Assembly (NCBI RefSeq): GCF_900112205.1
Contig: NZ_FOKW01000002.1
Location: 372,001 to 436,000, forward strand
DNA from: Natronobacterium haloterrestre
GTDB taxonomy: Archaea > Halobacteriota > Halobacteria > Halobacteriales > Natrialbaceae
Length of the DNA: 64,000 bases
Reading direction: 5' to 3'
Each line of letters starts with the position of its first letter. The first letter of the stretch is position 1. This document shows, in pieces, positions 34,285 through 43,112 of the stretch. A program made the translations under genes and the position numbers. The notes under the pieces were generated by a model. That model searched no databases and had not been told where the DNA came from. It worked only from the letters and a program-made list of their open reading frames with translations.

Positions 34285-35391
34285 ATGCAGATCGACGAGT
34301 TCGGCCTCGAGCGGTGGTTCGCCGAGTACGAACACGAGGCCGACATCATGCTGGCCGAGAGCGGCGTTCGCAGCCTCCCCGCGGATCGGTTCGACACCGA
34401 TCCGGGCGAACTGGGGTACGTGATCCCGACGGACGGCGACCCCGACCTCCGGGCCGAAATCGGCCGGCGGTACGACCGCGGGACCGACGAGGTCGTCTGT
34501 ACCAGCGGCGCCCAGGAGGCGAACTTCCTCGCCTTCTTCTCCGTGCTCGGCGGCGAGTCGCCGCCCGGCCTCGAGACCTCGAGCGCGCCCGGGAGCGACG
34601 CCCACGCCGTCGTCGTCACCCCGACCTACCAGGCGCTGCACGCCGTTCCCGACACCCTCGGGGACGTGACGCGGGTCCCGCTCGAGCCGCCGACCTGGGA
34701 ACTCGACCCCGATGCGGTCGCCGACGCGATCGAACCCGAAACGCGGCTGATCGTCCTGAACAACCCGAACAACCCGACGGGACGGTACCACCCGCTCGAG
34801 ACGGTCGAGACGCTGTACGACCTCGCCGCGGACAACGACGCGTACCTGCTCTGTGACGAGGTGTATCGTCTCCTCGCGGAGGATCCCCTGCCGCCGGTCG
34901 CGAGTGTGGGCCCCCACGGGCTCTCGACGGCCAGCCTCTCGAAATCGTACGGTCTGGCTGGGCTGCGATTCGGCTGGCTCGCCGGCGACCGGGCCGTCGT
35001 CGACGCCGCCTGTCGGTGGAAGGACTACACGACCATCTCGCCCGGGCTCTTCGGCCAGCACGTCGCGAGACAGGCCATAGCGGAGAGCGACGCGATCCTC
35101 GCGGAGAACCGGGACCTCGTCGCGACGAATCACGAGATCACGGCCGAGTTCCTCGAGCGACACGGCCTCGAGTGGTACGACCCGGTCGGCGTCAACGGCT
35201 TCGTGACGGTTCCCGATGGCTTCGAGAACGGCAAGGCGTTCTGTCGGACCGTCCTCGAGGAGCAGAGCGTCGTCCTCGCGCCCGGCGAGTTCTTCGGCCA
35301 CCCGGACCGGTTCCGGATCGGGTTCGGCCTCCCCACCGACGAACTCGAAGAGGGACTCGAGCGGGTCGGGCGCGTGCTCTCGGACGGGTAG
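34285..35391 (+). CDS. Class I/II pyridoxal-phosphate aminotransferase
   Basis: The 368-residue enzyme shows VVCTSGAQEANFLAFF, VLNNPNNPTGRYHPLE with the conserved Asn-Pro, LLCDEVYRLL with the PLP-nitrogen Asp, and the lysine motif STASLSKSYGLAGLRFGWLAG. The C-terminus has FRIGFGLPTDELEEGL with the substrate carboxylate-binding Arg. It transfers amino groups between amino acids and 2-oxo acids; substrate specificity is not readable. An upstream GTG at 34261 is in frame, but MQIDEFGLERWF matches the expected N-terminus better. Confidence 0.88.
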   Translation: MQIDEFGLERWFAEYEHEADIMLAESGVRSLPADRFDTDPGELGYVIPTDGDPDLRAEIGRRYDRGTDEVVCTSGAQEANFLAFFSVLGGESPPGLETSSAPGSDAHAVVVTPTYQALHAVPDTLGDVTRVPLEPPTWELDPDAVADAIEPETRLIVLNNPNNPTGRYHPLETVETLYDLAADNDAYLLCDEVYRLLAEDPLPPVASVGPHGLSTASLSKSYGLAGLRFGWLAGDRAVVDAACRWKDYTTISPGLFGQHVARQAIAESDAILAENRDLVATNHEITAEFLERHGLEWYDPVGVNGFVTVPDGFENGKAFCRTVLEEQSVVLAPGEFFGHPDRFRIGFGLPTDELEEGLERVGRVLSDG

Positions 35392-35402
35392 GTCCCGCCC
35401 GA

Positions 35403-36665
35403 TCAGCGGAGACAGCGGCCGAACAGTTCGGCCCGGCATTCTGAAAGCGCCTCGAGCGTACCGTGCTCGAGCGAGACGTAGAGCAGGTCGTCCGCGAGCG
35501 CCGGCGAACCGGCCGTCCAGCCGTCCGGTCCCTGCCACTGGAGTTCGCCCGTCGCCCTGTCGGCGGCGAACAGGGAACTGCCGGTCCCGTACAGGTAATC
35601 GCCGCCGACGACCGGTGCCCCGTAGAAGATCCGTTCCGACCCCTGGCCGCCGTTCGTCCAGCGTCGCTCGCCGGTTGCCGCGTCTCGAGCGACGAGCCGG
35701 TCCATCGCCGCGTAGTAGACCGTCCCGTCGCCGACGGTGACCCCGAACGGGACGGTCGATTCCGGGCCGTCCGTCCGCGACCACCGGCGCTCGCCCGTGT
35801 CGGTCGACAGGGCGACGACGCCGCTCGGCTCGTCGTCCACGCCGACGAACACGGACTCCCCGGTGACCGCGGGGACGCCGTAGACGGGGAGGCGCTCGCT
35901 CCAGCGTTCGGTCCCGTCGGCGGCGTCGATCGCCTTCACCCCGCCGCCGGCGACTGCCGCGTAGACGACTCCGTCCCGGACGGCGGGCGCGTAGACGAGC
36001 CGTTCGTCCCAGTCGATTTCGAACTGCCAGCGTTCGGTCCCCTCCTCGAGGTCGATCGCGTAGATCAGGGGTTCGCTCTCGGATCGCCCGTGGCGGTAGT
36101 AGCCGGCGAAGACGACCCCGTCGCCGATGCCCGGGTGAACGGGCGTCGAGCCGAGCTGGCCGTCGCCAACGTTGTCGACGCGCCAGCGCTCGCTTCCGTC
36201 CTCGACCTCGAGGGCGACGAGCCCGGTCGCGGTCTGGAGTAAGACGGCGTCGTCGGCGACCACAAGCGAGTCCGCGTAGGTGTGGGTTCGCTGGATCGGT
36301 TCGGCGGTCGTGGCAGCGGTCGCCGACCACCGGCGCTCGCCGGTCGCCGCGTCGATCGCGTCGACGACGGCGGCGCGCTCGTCGCCTCTGTCCGCCGTGT
36401 AAGCGAGGTACACGTGCCCGTCGGCGAGGACCGGCGAACAGTCGATACCGCCGAAACCCGCGTCACCGTCGTAGGTCCACGCGTCGGTGAGCGGCGGCGC
36501 GGGACCGCTCGACCGGGTGCCGGTTCGCGTGCTGTCCCGGCCACGCTGGGACCACGCGGCGTCGACGTCCGACTTCGATCCGCCACGGAGGTCGCCACAG
36601 CCGGCGAGGACCGCGCTCGCACCGGTGCTCGCGCAGGCCGTAAGCAGGGCACGTCTGGAGGGCAT
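35403..36665 (-). CDS. PQQ-type beta-propeller lipoprotein
   Basis: A Tat-like MPSRRALLTACAS signal with the lipobox LAGC (Cys23) marks export and lipid anchoring. The remaining ~390 residues contain about eight repeats of the form A..G.V.Y....G.L.A.D..TGERRW, the classic propeller blade found in PQQ dehydrogenases and BamB. No PQQ-ligating catalytic Glu/Asn set is obvious, so a binding or scaffold role outside the cell is more likely than enzyme activity. It ends 11 bases from the aminotransferase stop, convergently. Confidence 0.85.
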   Translation of the reverse strand: MPSRRALLTACASTGASAVLAGCGDLRGGSKSDVDAAWSQRGRDSTRTGTRSSGPAPPLTDAWTYDGDAGFGGIDCSPVLADGHVYLAYTADRGDERAAVVDAIDAATGERRWSATAATTAEPIQRTHTYADSLVVADDAVLLQTATGLVALEVEDGSERWRVDNVGDGQLGSTPVHPGIGDGVVFAGYYRHGRSESEPLIYAIDLEEGTERWQFEIDWDERLVYAPAVRDGVVYAAVAGGGVKAIDAADGTERWSERLPVYGVPAVTGESVFVGVDDEPSGVVALSTDTGERRWSRTDGPESTVPFGVTVGDGTVYYAAMDRLVARDAATGERRWTNGGQGSERIFYGAPVVGGDYLYGTGSSLFAADRATGELQWQGPDGWTAGSPALADDLLYVSLEHGTLEALSECRAELFGRCLR

Positions 36666-36762
36666 CGTCGGGTGCGTTCGAACGGTCGCACGATAAGTCT
36701 TCTCGAGTGATATATCCGGTGTCCCCGTCGAATTCGCTCGTGGGTACGGCGAACCGCGGACG

Positions 36763-37332
36763 CTACCGTCGGGGCTCTCCCCAGACCGTCGCGGTACCGT
36801 TGGCCTCGTCGTCCCGCTCTAGGTCCCGCCGCAAGTCGAACGCGCGATACGTCTCCTCCTCGAGCAGGCGGTCCGCGAACGCGGGCGGGACCGTCACCCG
36901 GCGACGCTCGCCCTCGACGAGCAGGCCGTCGGGGCCGACGGCGAACTCGAGGTCGTAGCGGGCGACGGAGGCCTCGCGGTCCTCGAGTTCCGGATGAAGC
37001 GCCTCGAGGACGGCCGCGACGTAGTCGAAGACCAGTTCGGATCCCGGTGTATCGGCGGTCTCGAGGTCGATCCGGACGACGGGTGCGACCGCGGTCGATC
37101 GCTCGCCGCGTTCGTCCCGGTCGAGCACATCGATCCGCCGAACTCGCGGCGGGCGCTCGAGGTGGGTTCCCCGACCCGCGGGAAGGGCCTCCTCGAGTCG
37201 GGACTCGAGGGTAGCCTCGAGTTCGTCGAACGGGGCCGACCGTCCCCGATACCAGACGGCCGCCCCGATCAGGACGAGCGCCGCGATTCCGGCGAGTACG
37301 AACGCCTCGACCTCGAGTCCGCCGTCGACCAT
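36763..37332 (-). CDS. Membrane-anchored protein of unknown function
   Basis: One N-terminal membrane helix (about residues 8-28, FVLAGIAALVLIGAAVWY) is followed by about 160 acidic soluble residues. These include LESRLEEALPAGRGTHLERP and a regular strand-rich segment. No known motif is visible. It is divergent from IF5A with 164 bases between starts. That gap holds a GTTCCC hexamer tract at 37372-37394. The conservative pattern of hydrophobic and charged residues makes it a real gene, but I cannot name a family. Confidence 0.6.
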   Translation of the reverse strand: MVDGGLEVEAFVLAGIAALVLIGAAVWYRGRSAPFDELEATLESRLEEALPAGRGTHLERPPRVRRIDVLDRDERGERSTAVAPVVRIDLETADTPGSELVFDYVAAVLEALHPELEDREASVARYDLEFAVGPDGLLVEGERRRVTVPPAFADRLLEEETYRAFDLRRDLERDDEANGTATVWGEPRR

Positions 37333-37371
37333 CTCCAGTGATCGTTCGTCGCGAACGGGGGTGACGATTTC

Positions 37372-37394
37372 GTTCCCGTTCCCGTTCCCGTTCC
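37372..37394. repeat. GTTCCC hexamer tract upstream of IF5A
   Basis: Almost four copies of GTTCCC lie between the divergent starts of the membrane protein and IF5A, about 75 bases before the IF5A TATA box. It could be slippage-prone spacer DNA. Confidence 0.75.
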
Positions 37395-37466
37395 TCGGCC
37401 ACGAACTGCCGTCCGGCCGAGTGACCTGTTAACGGGCTGAATCCGGCGGGAGCGTATTCCAAACGG

Positions 37467-37472
37467 TTTATG
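37467..37472 (+). promoter_or_regulatory. TATA box for IF5A
   Basis: TTTATG centred about 28 bases before the ATG at 37497 fits a strong leaderless promoter for a translation-factor gene. Confidence 0.5.
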
Positions 37473-37496
37473 ACCGTCGGTTGATTACCCCGGGAC

Positions 37497-37871
37497 ATGG
37501 CGAAACAGCAAACCGAAGTTCGCGATCTCCAGGAAGGCAGCTACGTGATGATCGACGACGCGCCATGTAAGATCAACTCCTACTCCACGGCAAAGCCCGG
37601 CAAACACGGCAGCGCCAAGGCCCGCATCGAGGCCGAAGGCGTCTTCGACGGGAAGAAGCGCTCGCTCTCCCAGCCCGTCGACGCGAAGATCTGGGTCCCG
37701 ATCATCGAGCGCAAACAGGGCCAGGTCGTCTCCGTCGACGGTTCGGACATGCAGATCATGGACCTCGAGACCTACGAGACGATCACGATGAAGGTCCCCG
37801 AGGACGCCGACCCCTCGCCGGACGAGAACATCGAGTACCTCGAGATGGAAGACCAGCGAAAGATCGTCTAA
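37497..37871 (+). CDS. Translation factor aIF5A
   Basis: The 124-residue protein has the modification loop [13 protein letters not shown], with Lys36 as the expected site of deoxyhypusine/hypusine, followed by an OB-fold domain. It relieves ribosome stalling at polyproline and other hard sequences. The stop overlaps the start of agmatinase (TAATG at 37869-37873). Agmatinase can supply the aminobutyl-donor precursor, so the overlap links the factor to its own modification. Confidence 0.96.
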   Translation: MAKQQTEVRDLQEGSYVMIDDAPCKINSYSTAKPGKHGSAKARIEAEGVFDGKKRSLSQPVDAKIWVPIIERKQGQVVSVDGSDMQIMDLETYETITMKVPEDADPSPDENIEYLEMEDQRKIV

Positions 37872-38740
37872 TGTTTCCCGGGGCGACTGACGAACGCGGG
37901 GGGAGCGACACGGCAGGCGACGCTGCCGATCGTGGGGACCCGAACTTCGTGGTCGTCGGTGCGCCCCTGGACGCCACGACGACCTTTCAGCCGGGGACCC
38001 GCTTCGGTCCCCGACGCGTCCGTACGTTTGCGGAGACGTTCGACGATTACGACCGTCGAACGGACCAGTACTTTTCCGACCTCGGCGTCGCCGATCACGG
38101 CGACGTCCGCGCGTGGGACGACGTTCCTGACTACCTCGAGTGGCTCGAGGGGAGCCTGCGCGATATCGTCTGGGACGACGCCGTCCCCCTGCTTTTGGGC
38201 GGCGAACACACTGTCTCGCTGGCGGGTGTACGCGCCGTCGAACCCGAGGTGTTCGTCTGTCTCGACGCCCACCTCGATCTGCGCGACGACTACGACGGGA
38301 ACGACCTCTCGCATGCCTGCGTGACTCGCCGGATCCTCGAGGAGGAGTCCGTCGAGGAAGCGATCGTGCTGGGCGCGCGGACGGGAAGCGAAGCCGAGTG
38401 GGACCGGGCCGACGCCGACGACGTGACTGTCGTCCCGCCCGAGGACGTCGGCGACTTCACGTTCGGCGACCGACTCGAGGGCCGCGAGGTCTACCTGAGC
38501 GTCGACATCGACGGAGCCGACCCCGCCTACGCGCCCGGAACCGGAACGATGGAGCCGTTCGGGCTCGAGCCCCGCGAGATGCGCGACGTGGTTCGCGAGG
38601 TCGCGCCCCGGGCGACCGGGTTCGACGTCGTGGAGGTCAACGACCGCGACGAGGGACAGGCCGCATCGCTCGCGGGGAAGCTCCTCCGGGAGTACGTCTA
38701 CGCGAACGCGGCCGCTGCTGGGGCTTCGGACGAGGAGTAA
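37871..38740 (+). CDS. speB: Agmatinase / arginase-family ureohydrolase
   Basis: Manganese-ligand motifs appear in order: LLLGGEHTVSLAG, VCLDAHLDLRDDY and LSVDIDGADPAYAPGTG. GTRFGPRRVRTFAE near the N-terminus is also typical. The enzyme hydrolyses agmatine to putrescine and urea. In haloarchaea this family member lies beside IF5A and has been linked to hypusine formation. Its ATG overlaps the IF5A stop. A poorly conserved acidic N-terminus of about 25 residues precedes the domain. Confidence 0.92.
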   Translation: MFPGATDERGGSDTAGDAADRGDPNFVVVGAPLDATTTFQPGTRFGPRRVRTFAETFDDYDRRTDQYFSDLGVADHGDVRAWDDVPDYLEWLEGSLRDIVWDDAVPLLLGGEHTVSLAGVRAVEPEVFVCLDAHLDLRDDYDGNDLSHACVTRRILEEESVEEAIVLGARTGSEAEWDRADADDVTVVPPEDVGDFTFGDRLEGREVYLSVDIDGADPAYAPGTGTMEPFGLEPREMRDVVREVAPRATGFDVVEVNDRDEGQAASLAGKLLREYVYANAAAAGASDEE

Positions 38741-38793
38741 GGCGGTTCCGGTCCAGCGCAGCACGTTCTCGACCCTCTCGGATCCGATCCGAG

Positions 38794-40275
38794 CTACAGC
38801 AACGCGTCGAACACTTTCCCCTGGGCTTTCCGGAGGTGCTGGTGGAACGTCGGCGCGGCGATCTCGAGCGAGTCGGCGACCTCCTCGCCGGTCGCGCTCC
38901 GTGGCCACTCGAACAGGCCCGCATGATACGCGGCCTCGAGGACCGTCCGCTGGCGGTCGGTGAGTTCCGTCGTCACCGCCCGACGAGTCCGCTCGGGCTC
39001 GTTTTCGTCCCGCGTGATCTGGCGGCGTGCGACCATCTCCGCGGTGGGATACGTCGACTGAACGGCGTCGATGACGGTCCTGACCTCGACGCTGGGCGAG
39101 AGGTGAAGCGTCATCCGAAAGTCCCCGTCCTCGAAGACCGCGCGTTCGACGGAACCACCCACCGAGGCGACTGCCGACAGCACCGGCGGCTCCGAGAGCC
39201 GGAGTTCGAACGGGACCGTTCCGTCGTCCTCGGCCCGGAACGTCACGTCCGTCCAGTGGGGCAGCTCCGCGACGAGCCCTCGTAGCCGCTCGGTCGACTC
39301 CGTGGCGGCGGTCCCGTAGACGAGGTACTCCTCGTCCTCGATGGGAAGCGTGTGCTCGAGGGCGACGAACCCGTCCGATCGGTCCGCTCCATCGGCGGTG
39401 CCGACCGCGAGTGCTTCGTACACGTCGTGGATGCGGAACTCGAGTTCGACGACCTCGTCGGCCATCAGCGCTTGCTTGCGTTCGGCGGCGACGATCGCGT
39501 GGCCGACGATCTCGCCCAGCTGGCTGATCACCGCGCCTTCGTCGCCCTCGAAGGCGCGCGGACGATCGGCGTAGACGTTCAACACCCCGTAGACCGTCTC
39601 CTCGTGGACGATGGGGATCGCCGCCGACGAGCGGAAGCCGTAGCGCTCGGCGACGTCGCGCCAGGGTTCGTACCGCGGATCGTTCTGGATGTCCTGGGTC
39701 GTCTGGAGCGTCCCAGTCCGGAGCGCCCGACCCGTCGGGCCCTCGCCGTGTTCGTCATCCGGATCGGTCGAGATGGTGACTTCCTCGAGGTAGTCGTCCG
39801 TGCCGGCCTCGGCTCGCACGTTCACCGTCTGCGAGCCCACGTCGACGTCGCCGACCCAGGCGAATTCGTACGACTCCGCCGCGGCGAGCCGTTCACAGAG
39901 GATCCGCTCGATCTCCTCCCGGGTCGATCGCTCGATGATCGCCTCCGTGACGTCTTGAACGATCCCGTTGAGGTTGTTGAGCGCGACCAGTTGCTCGCGG
40001 TGGCGTTCGATGCGTCGTTTCCGTTTCCGTTCTCCGTCCACCTCCGTCCGGTCGCCCATCGCCCGCGGTCGCCACCACACCCGCGCGCTCGCGCCGACTT
40101 TCTTCGTCTCGAGTTCGCCGCGATCGACCAGGCGCTCGAGTCGACTGTATGTGCTACGCCGGCCGAGTTCGAGCCGTTCGGACACCTCGGTCGTCGTGTG
40201 CGGCACGCCGCTGCCGTCGAACACGGCAAGCGTCTCGCGCAGGGGGTCGGTCAGCGATTCGGTTCCGCCGGTCAT
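38794..40275 (-). CDS. GAF-domain Bat-type transcriptional regulator
   Basis: The N-terminus is a winged helix (TTEVSERLELGRRSTYSRLERLVDRGELETKKVG, typed in part). A GAF domain follows at about residues 105-270, with GPTGRALRTGTLQTTQDIQNDPRYEPW and AAIPIVHEETVYGVLNVYADRP, each typed in part. The C-terminus has the Bat family beta region and the HTH-10 domain, LTDRQRTVLEAAYHAGLFEWP with GEEVADSLEIAAPTFHQHLRKA. A second DNA-binding unit at the front is unusual and gives the protein two potential contacts. The GAF domain could sense a small molecule, redox or light; which is unknown. Start at the ATG at 40273-40275. Confidence 0.87.
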   Translation of the reverse strand: MTGGTESLTDPLRETLAVFDGSGVPHTTTEVSERLELGRRSTYSRLERLVDRGELETKKVGASARVWWRPRAMGDRTEVDGERKRKRRIERHREQLVALNNLNGIVQDVTEAIIERSTREEIERILCERLAAAESYEFAWVGDVDVGSQTVNVRAEAGTDDYLEEVTISTDPDDEHGEGPTGRALRTGTLQTTQDIQNDPRYEPWRDVAERYGFRSSAAIPIVHEETVYGVLNVYADRPRAFEGDEGAVISQLGEIVGHAIVAAERKQALMADEVVELEFRIHDVYEALAVGTADGADRSDGFVALEHTLPIEDEEYLVYGTAATESTERLRGLVAELPHWTDVTFRAEDDGTVPFELRLSEPPVLSAVASVGGSVERAVFEDGDFRMTLHLSPSVEVRTVIDAVQSTYPTAEMVARRQITRDENEPERTRRAVTTELTDRQRTVLEAAYHAGLFEWPRSATGEEVADSLEIAAPTFHQHLRKAQGKVFDALL

Positions 40276-40491
40276 ACCCACAGGACGTGCCCCAGACGTA
40301 TTAGAACTCCGCCGGCGGAAATACGGTATAGAGCGCCTGAACCGGGTTCGAGGTCGGGTAATGCTGGGAACTTTTTACAGCCCGACCCGTTCGGAGCGGC
40401 GGTTGGACCTAATTTGTGTTACCTCCTGCTTACGCTTGCGCGGGGTCTCTCTACTGGCAGCGACACGCGACCGCGTTCGCGAACCCCACCG

Positions 40492-40845
40492 ATGTCCGAA
40501 TCCACGCACCACCGTCCGCCGACGGACACCGACGCCGAATCGGACTCCCTCTCCGAACGGGAGTATCATCACTTGCTCGCCCCGCGACGCCGCAGAATGA
40601 CGCTCGACCTGCTGGCCGGTCGCCAGGAGCCAGTCTCCCTCGAACCCCTCGCCTCGGCGATCGCGGCCCGGGAGTGCGGGCTCGATGGGAGAGACGAGAA
40701 GACAGTAGAGACCATCGCGATTTCGCTTCACCACGTCCACCTGCCAGCGATGGCGAACGCCGGCGCCGTCGACTACGATCCGGAAGCGAAACGCGTCACA
40801 CCCCGGCCCTGCCTGCTCGAGTACGATCTGCAATTCCAGCGGTAG
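40492..40845 (+). CDS. DUF7344-like winged-helix protein
   Basis: The 117-residue protein begins with a disordered acidic head. LSEREYHHLLAPRRRRMTLDLL and VSLEPLASAIAAREC then look like a winged-helix fold, and AISLHHVHLPAMANAGAVDYDPE ends in a beta wing. This matches the DUF7344 family of haloarchaeal small DNA-binding proteins in my memory. Target genes are unknown. It is divergent from the GAF-Bat regulator with 216 bases between starts. Confidence 0.72.
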   Translation: MSESTHHRPPTDTDAESDSLSEREYHHLLAPRRRRMTLDLLAGRQEPVSLEPLASAIAARECGLDGRDEKTVETIAISLHHVHLPAMANAGAVDYDPEAKRVTPRPCLLEYDLQFQR

Positions 40846-40974
40846 GTGGCGGTCGCAACGGACGATAGGTGACGGTCACAGCGGACGATCGGGTTGAACG
40901 GTACGCGATAGGCCTCCCTCACGGCGGTGATCACTGCACGGACGCGATCGGACGGGAATTCATTTTTTCTTCCG

Positions 40975-41022
40975 CTTTCACTTTCAATTTCACTTTCACT
41001 TTCACTTTCACTTTCGCTTTCT
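40975..41022. repeat. CTTTCA hexamer tract
   Basis: Eight near-identical CTTTCA units (one ATTTCA, one CTTTCG, one CTTTCT) run from 40975 to 41022. They are flanked on the right by a shorter purine repeat (GAGACC). The tract lies in a 314-base noncoding gap upstream of the GNAT gene. Open frames through it are low-complexity and not credible. Confidence 0.85.
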
Positions 41023-41159
41023 CGAGGTCGAAACGGAGACCGAGACCGAGACCGAGTTCGAGATCGACGATCGACGAGGAACCGGCGACGTACGAGAGCG
41101 ACGTCCCCACCGACCGAAACGACAGCGTTATTCCCTACCGGGCGACCCACACGTAACTG

Positions 41160-41666
41160 ATGATCGTCAGACCGTACGACCGCGAGTCGGATGCCGACGC
41201 CCTCTGGGATCTGAAGCGAGCCTTCGAGACCGGGCTCGGAACCGGAACCGGCGGCCAGGAGAAAGCCGAAAAGTACGCCGCGAAACTCACCGACGACTAC
41301 CGCGAGGGGTACCTCGAGTGGGTCGATCGCTGCGTCGACCGCGACGCGCGCAGCGTCCAGGTGGCGGTCGACGACTCGGTCGACGACGGGTCGGGTGACC
41401 TGGTCGGCTACGTCTTCCTCCTGCCGGACTCTCACGCCTACATCTGGGACGCGGCCGTCCTGAACGAAATCTACGTCCGCGAGGCGTACCGCGGGACGGG
41501 CGTCGCCGACGACCTGATGGACGCCGCCGTCGCTGCTGCCCGAGACCAGGATCTTCCGCTCGAGCGACTCGTCCTCGACGTCGACCGGGACAACGACCGC
41601 GCACAGGCGTTCTACGAACGCCACGGGTTCGAGGGCTGGGGCGAGATGGTCGCTCGAGAACTCTGA
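41160..41666 (+). CDS. GNAT-family N-acetyltransferase
   Basis: A single GNAT domain covers most of the 168 residues. The acetyl-CoA pyrophosphate loop is REAYRGTGVADDLM, and the C-terminal DRDNDRAQAFYERHGF is the usual motif B. It transfers an acetyl group to an amine; the substrate is unknown. A 25-residue acidic insert (VDDSVDDGSGDL) is halophile-like. The start is the ATG at 41160. Confidence 0.87.
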   Translation: MIVRPYDRESDADALWDLKRAFETGLGTGTGGQEKAEKYAAKLTDDYREGYLEWVDRCVDRDARSVQVAVDDSVDDGSGDLVGYVFLLPDSHAYIWDAAVLNEIYVREAYRGTGVADDLMDAAVAAARDQDLPLERLVLDVDRDNDRAQAFYERHGFEGWGEMVAREL

Positions 41667-42053
41667 CAGTAGTGACGCGGCTCTCGCTCGGTGCATCTAC
41701 GGGATCGCCCAGTTCGCACGTGTAGCGAGTCCAGGTCCAAGACATCACTCTCGGTAGCTGCTCGAGAGTTCAGTTACCGACTACTGAATACAGAGCGCGA
41801 ACTTTTTCCGCGTCGGGTTCGCCGGAGGCGAACCACTCGCGCAAAAACTTCGATGAAAAAGGCGGGCTGCTCGGCCTTCGGCCTCGCCGCCCGGGAACCG
41901 CGCTCGCTTCGCTCGCGCGGAAACTGGTGATGAATCTATACTCTATATTCAGCACACCAATTTTAACAACACACATAGATGTGTACGATCGCTCGAGTAC
42001 TTTCCTCCGCGAAACTCTCACCCAGAACCTGAATAAAAAGACCTACTTCCCCG
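41667..42053. other. Gene-free region with three strong hairpins
   Basis: No gene is supported in these 387 bases. The centre holds GGTTCGCC-gga-GGCGAACC (41816-41834). A GC hairpin around CGGCCTTCGGCC (about 41861-41891) and CCGCGC...GCGCGG (41898-41920) follow. The right part is AT-rich (CTATACTCTATATTC) and may hold a promoter. The hairpins could be an RNA structure, a terminator cluster or a repeat-family member. Confidence 0.5.
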
Positions 42054-42971
42054 TTAGAACGGATCGGAGAGATACTCCTTGGGAACCGCGTTCTTGACCG
42101 TCACCAGCGGATCGACCACCTGGCTGATCTCGAGGCCCCCGACCAGGCTCGAGAAGATGTAGGCGTCGGTCTCGTCGACGCCGTGCTCGGCGGCAAGGAG
42201 GTCGATCGCGTCGCGGTTCGCCAACTGGCAGGCCTTCTCGAGGGTGTCGGCGCTCGCGACCGGCTTCCATGCGTCGTCGGTCTCGAGCAGCGGGCGCTCG
42301 AGGTCGACCGCGGGGTCGTCGATCACCTCGACGGTGACGTCGACGTCGGTCGCGATTTCGGCTCCCGTGCCGCACATCTCGCCGTCAGCCATGGCCGCCT
42401 TGGAGTCGCCCATCGCGAGCATCGCACCCGCCTGGAACACGGGGAAGTAGATCGTGTTGCCGCCGGTGACCTCCGTCGTGTCGAGGTTGCCGCCGTGGTC
42501 GTGTGGGAACAGCGTCGTGTACGACTCCTCGGCGGGCGCGACGCCGATGGTCCCGACGACGGGTTCGATCGGCACCTCGAGTTCGCCCTCGGGGGTGTCG
42601 AAGGTGATCGAGCCGTCCTCGACCGGCGTGATCCGCGTCCGCGGGGCCTCGATCTCCTCGTACTCGTCGAGCAGGCCGAAGCCGTCGATGGTGACCGCGC
42701 GGCCGCGGTCCTCCGTGACCCGGACGTCCTCGATTTCGACCCGCAGGACGTCGCCCGGTTCGGCCCCTTCGACGGCGATCGGTCCCGTCGCGGCGTTTAC
42801 CTCGTCCGGGACGGCGTCGATGACGTCCGACTCGGACTGGACCGCGCCGTCTAAGCTGTCGCGGGTGTCGATCGTCAACTCGGCGCCAGACTCGACCGTT
42901 TCGATCGGCTCGAGGTCGGGGGTGAACTCGTAGATCGCTCCGTCCTCGTGTGAGACCGTTCGGCGTGTCAT
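42054..42971 (-). CDS. Acetamidase/formamidase family protein
   Basis: The 305-residue protein carries the FmdA/AmdA pattern. GDVLRVEIEDV is near the N-terminus and VGTIGVAPAEES near the middle. PHDHGGNLDTTEVTGGNTIYFPVFQAG (typed in part) supplies the His and Asp metal ligands, and LAMGDSKAAMADGEMCGTGAE supplies the conserved Glu/Cys region. It should hydrolyse formamide or small amides to ammonium and the acid. The length is near normal. The start is the ATG at 42969-42971. Confidence 0.9.
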   Translation of the reverse strand: MTRRTVSHEDGAIYEFTPDLEPIETVESGAELTIDTRDSLDGAVQSESDVIDAVPDEVNAATGPIAVEGAEPGDVLRVEIEDVRVTEDRGRAVTIDGFGLLDEYEEIEAPRTRITPVEDGSITFDTPEGELEVPIEPVVGTIGVAPAEESYTTLFPHDHGGNLDTTEVTGGNTIYFPVFQAGAMLAMGDSKAAMADGEMCGTGAEIATDVDVTVEVIDDPAVDLERPLLETDDAWKPVASADTLEKACQLANRDAIDLLAAEHGVDETDAYIFSSLVGGLEISQVVDPLVTVKNAVPKEYLSDPF

Positions 42972-43112
42972 GCGCGGGGGTTCGTCGCGATGGTAGGTAA
43001 ATCGATGGCTCGCGGGCGGTACTTCCGTTTTCGGCACCAGTCGGCGAAAGGACCGGGAGCCGGCACGGATCGCAAGCTTACAAGCCGTCGGCCGCGCAAA
43101 TGCCGGACACCT

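Noticed and set aside
40869-41156. Open frames of up to 95 codons through the CTTTCA tract
   Set aside because: The protein would be a Phe-Thr repeat with no fold. The tract is a DNA repeat, not a gene.
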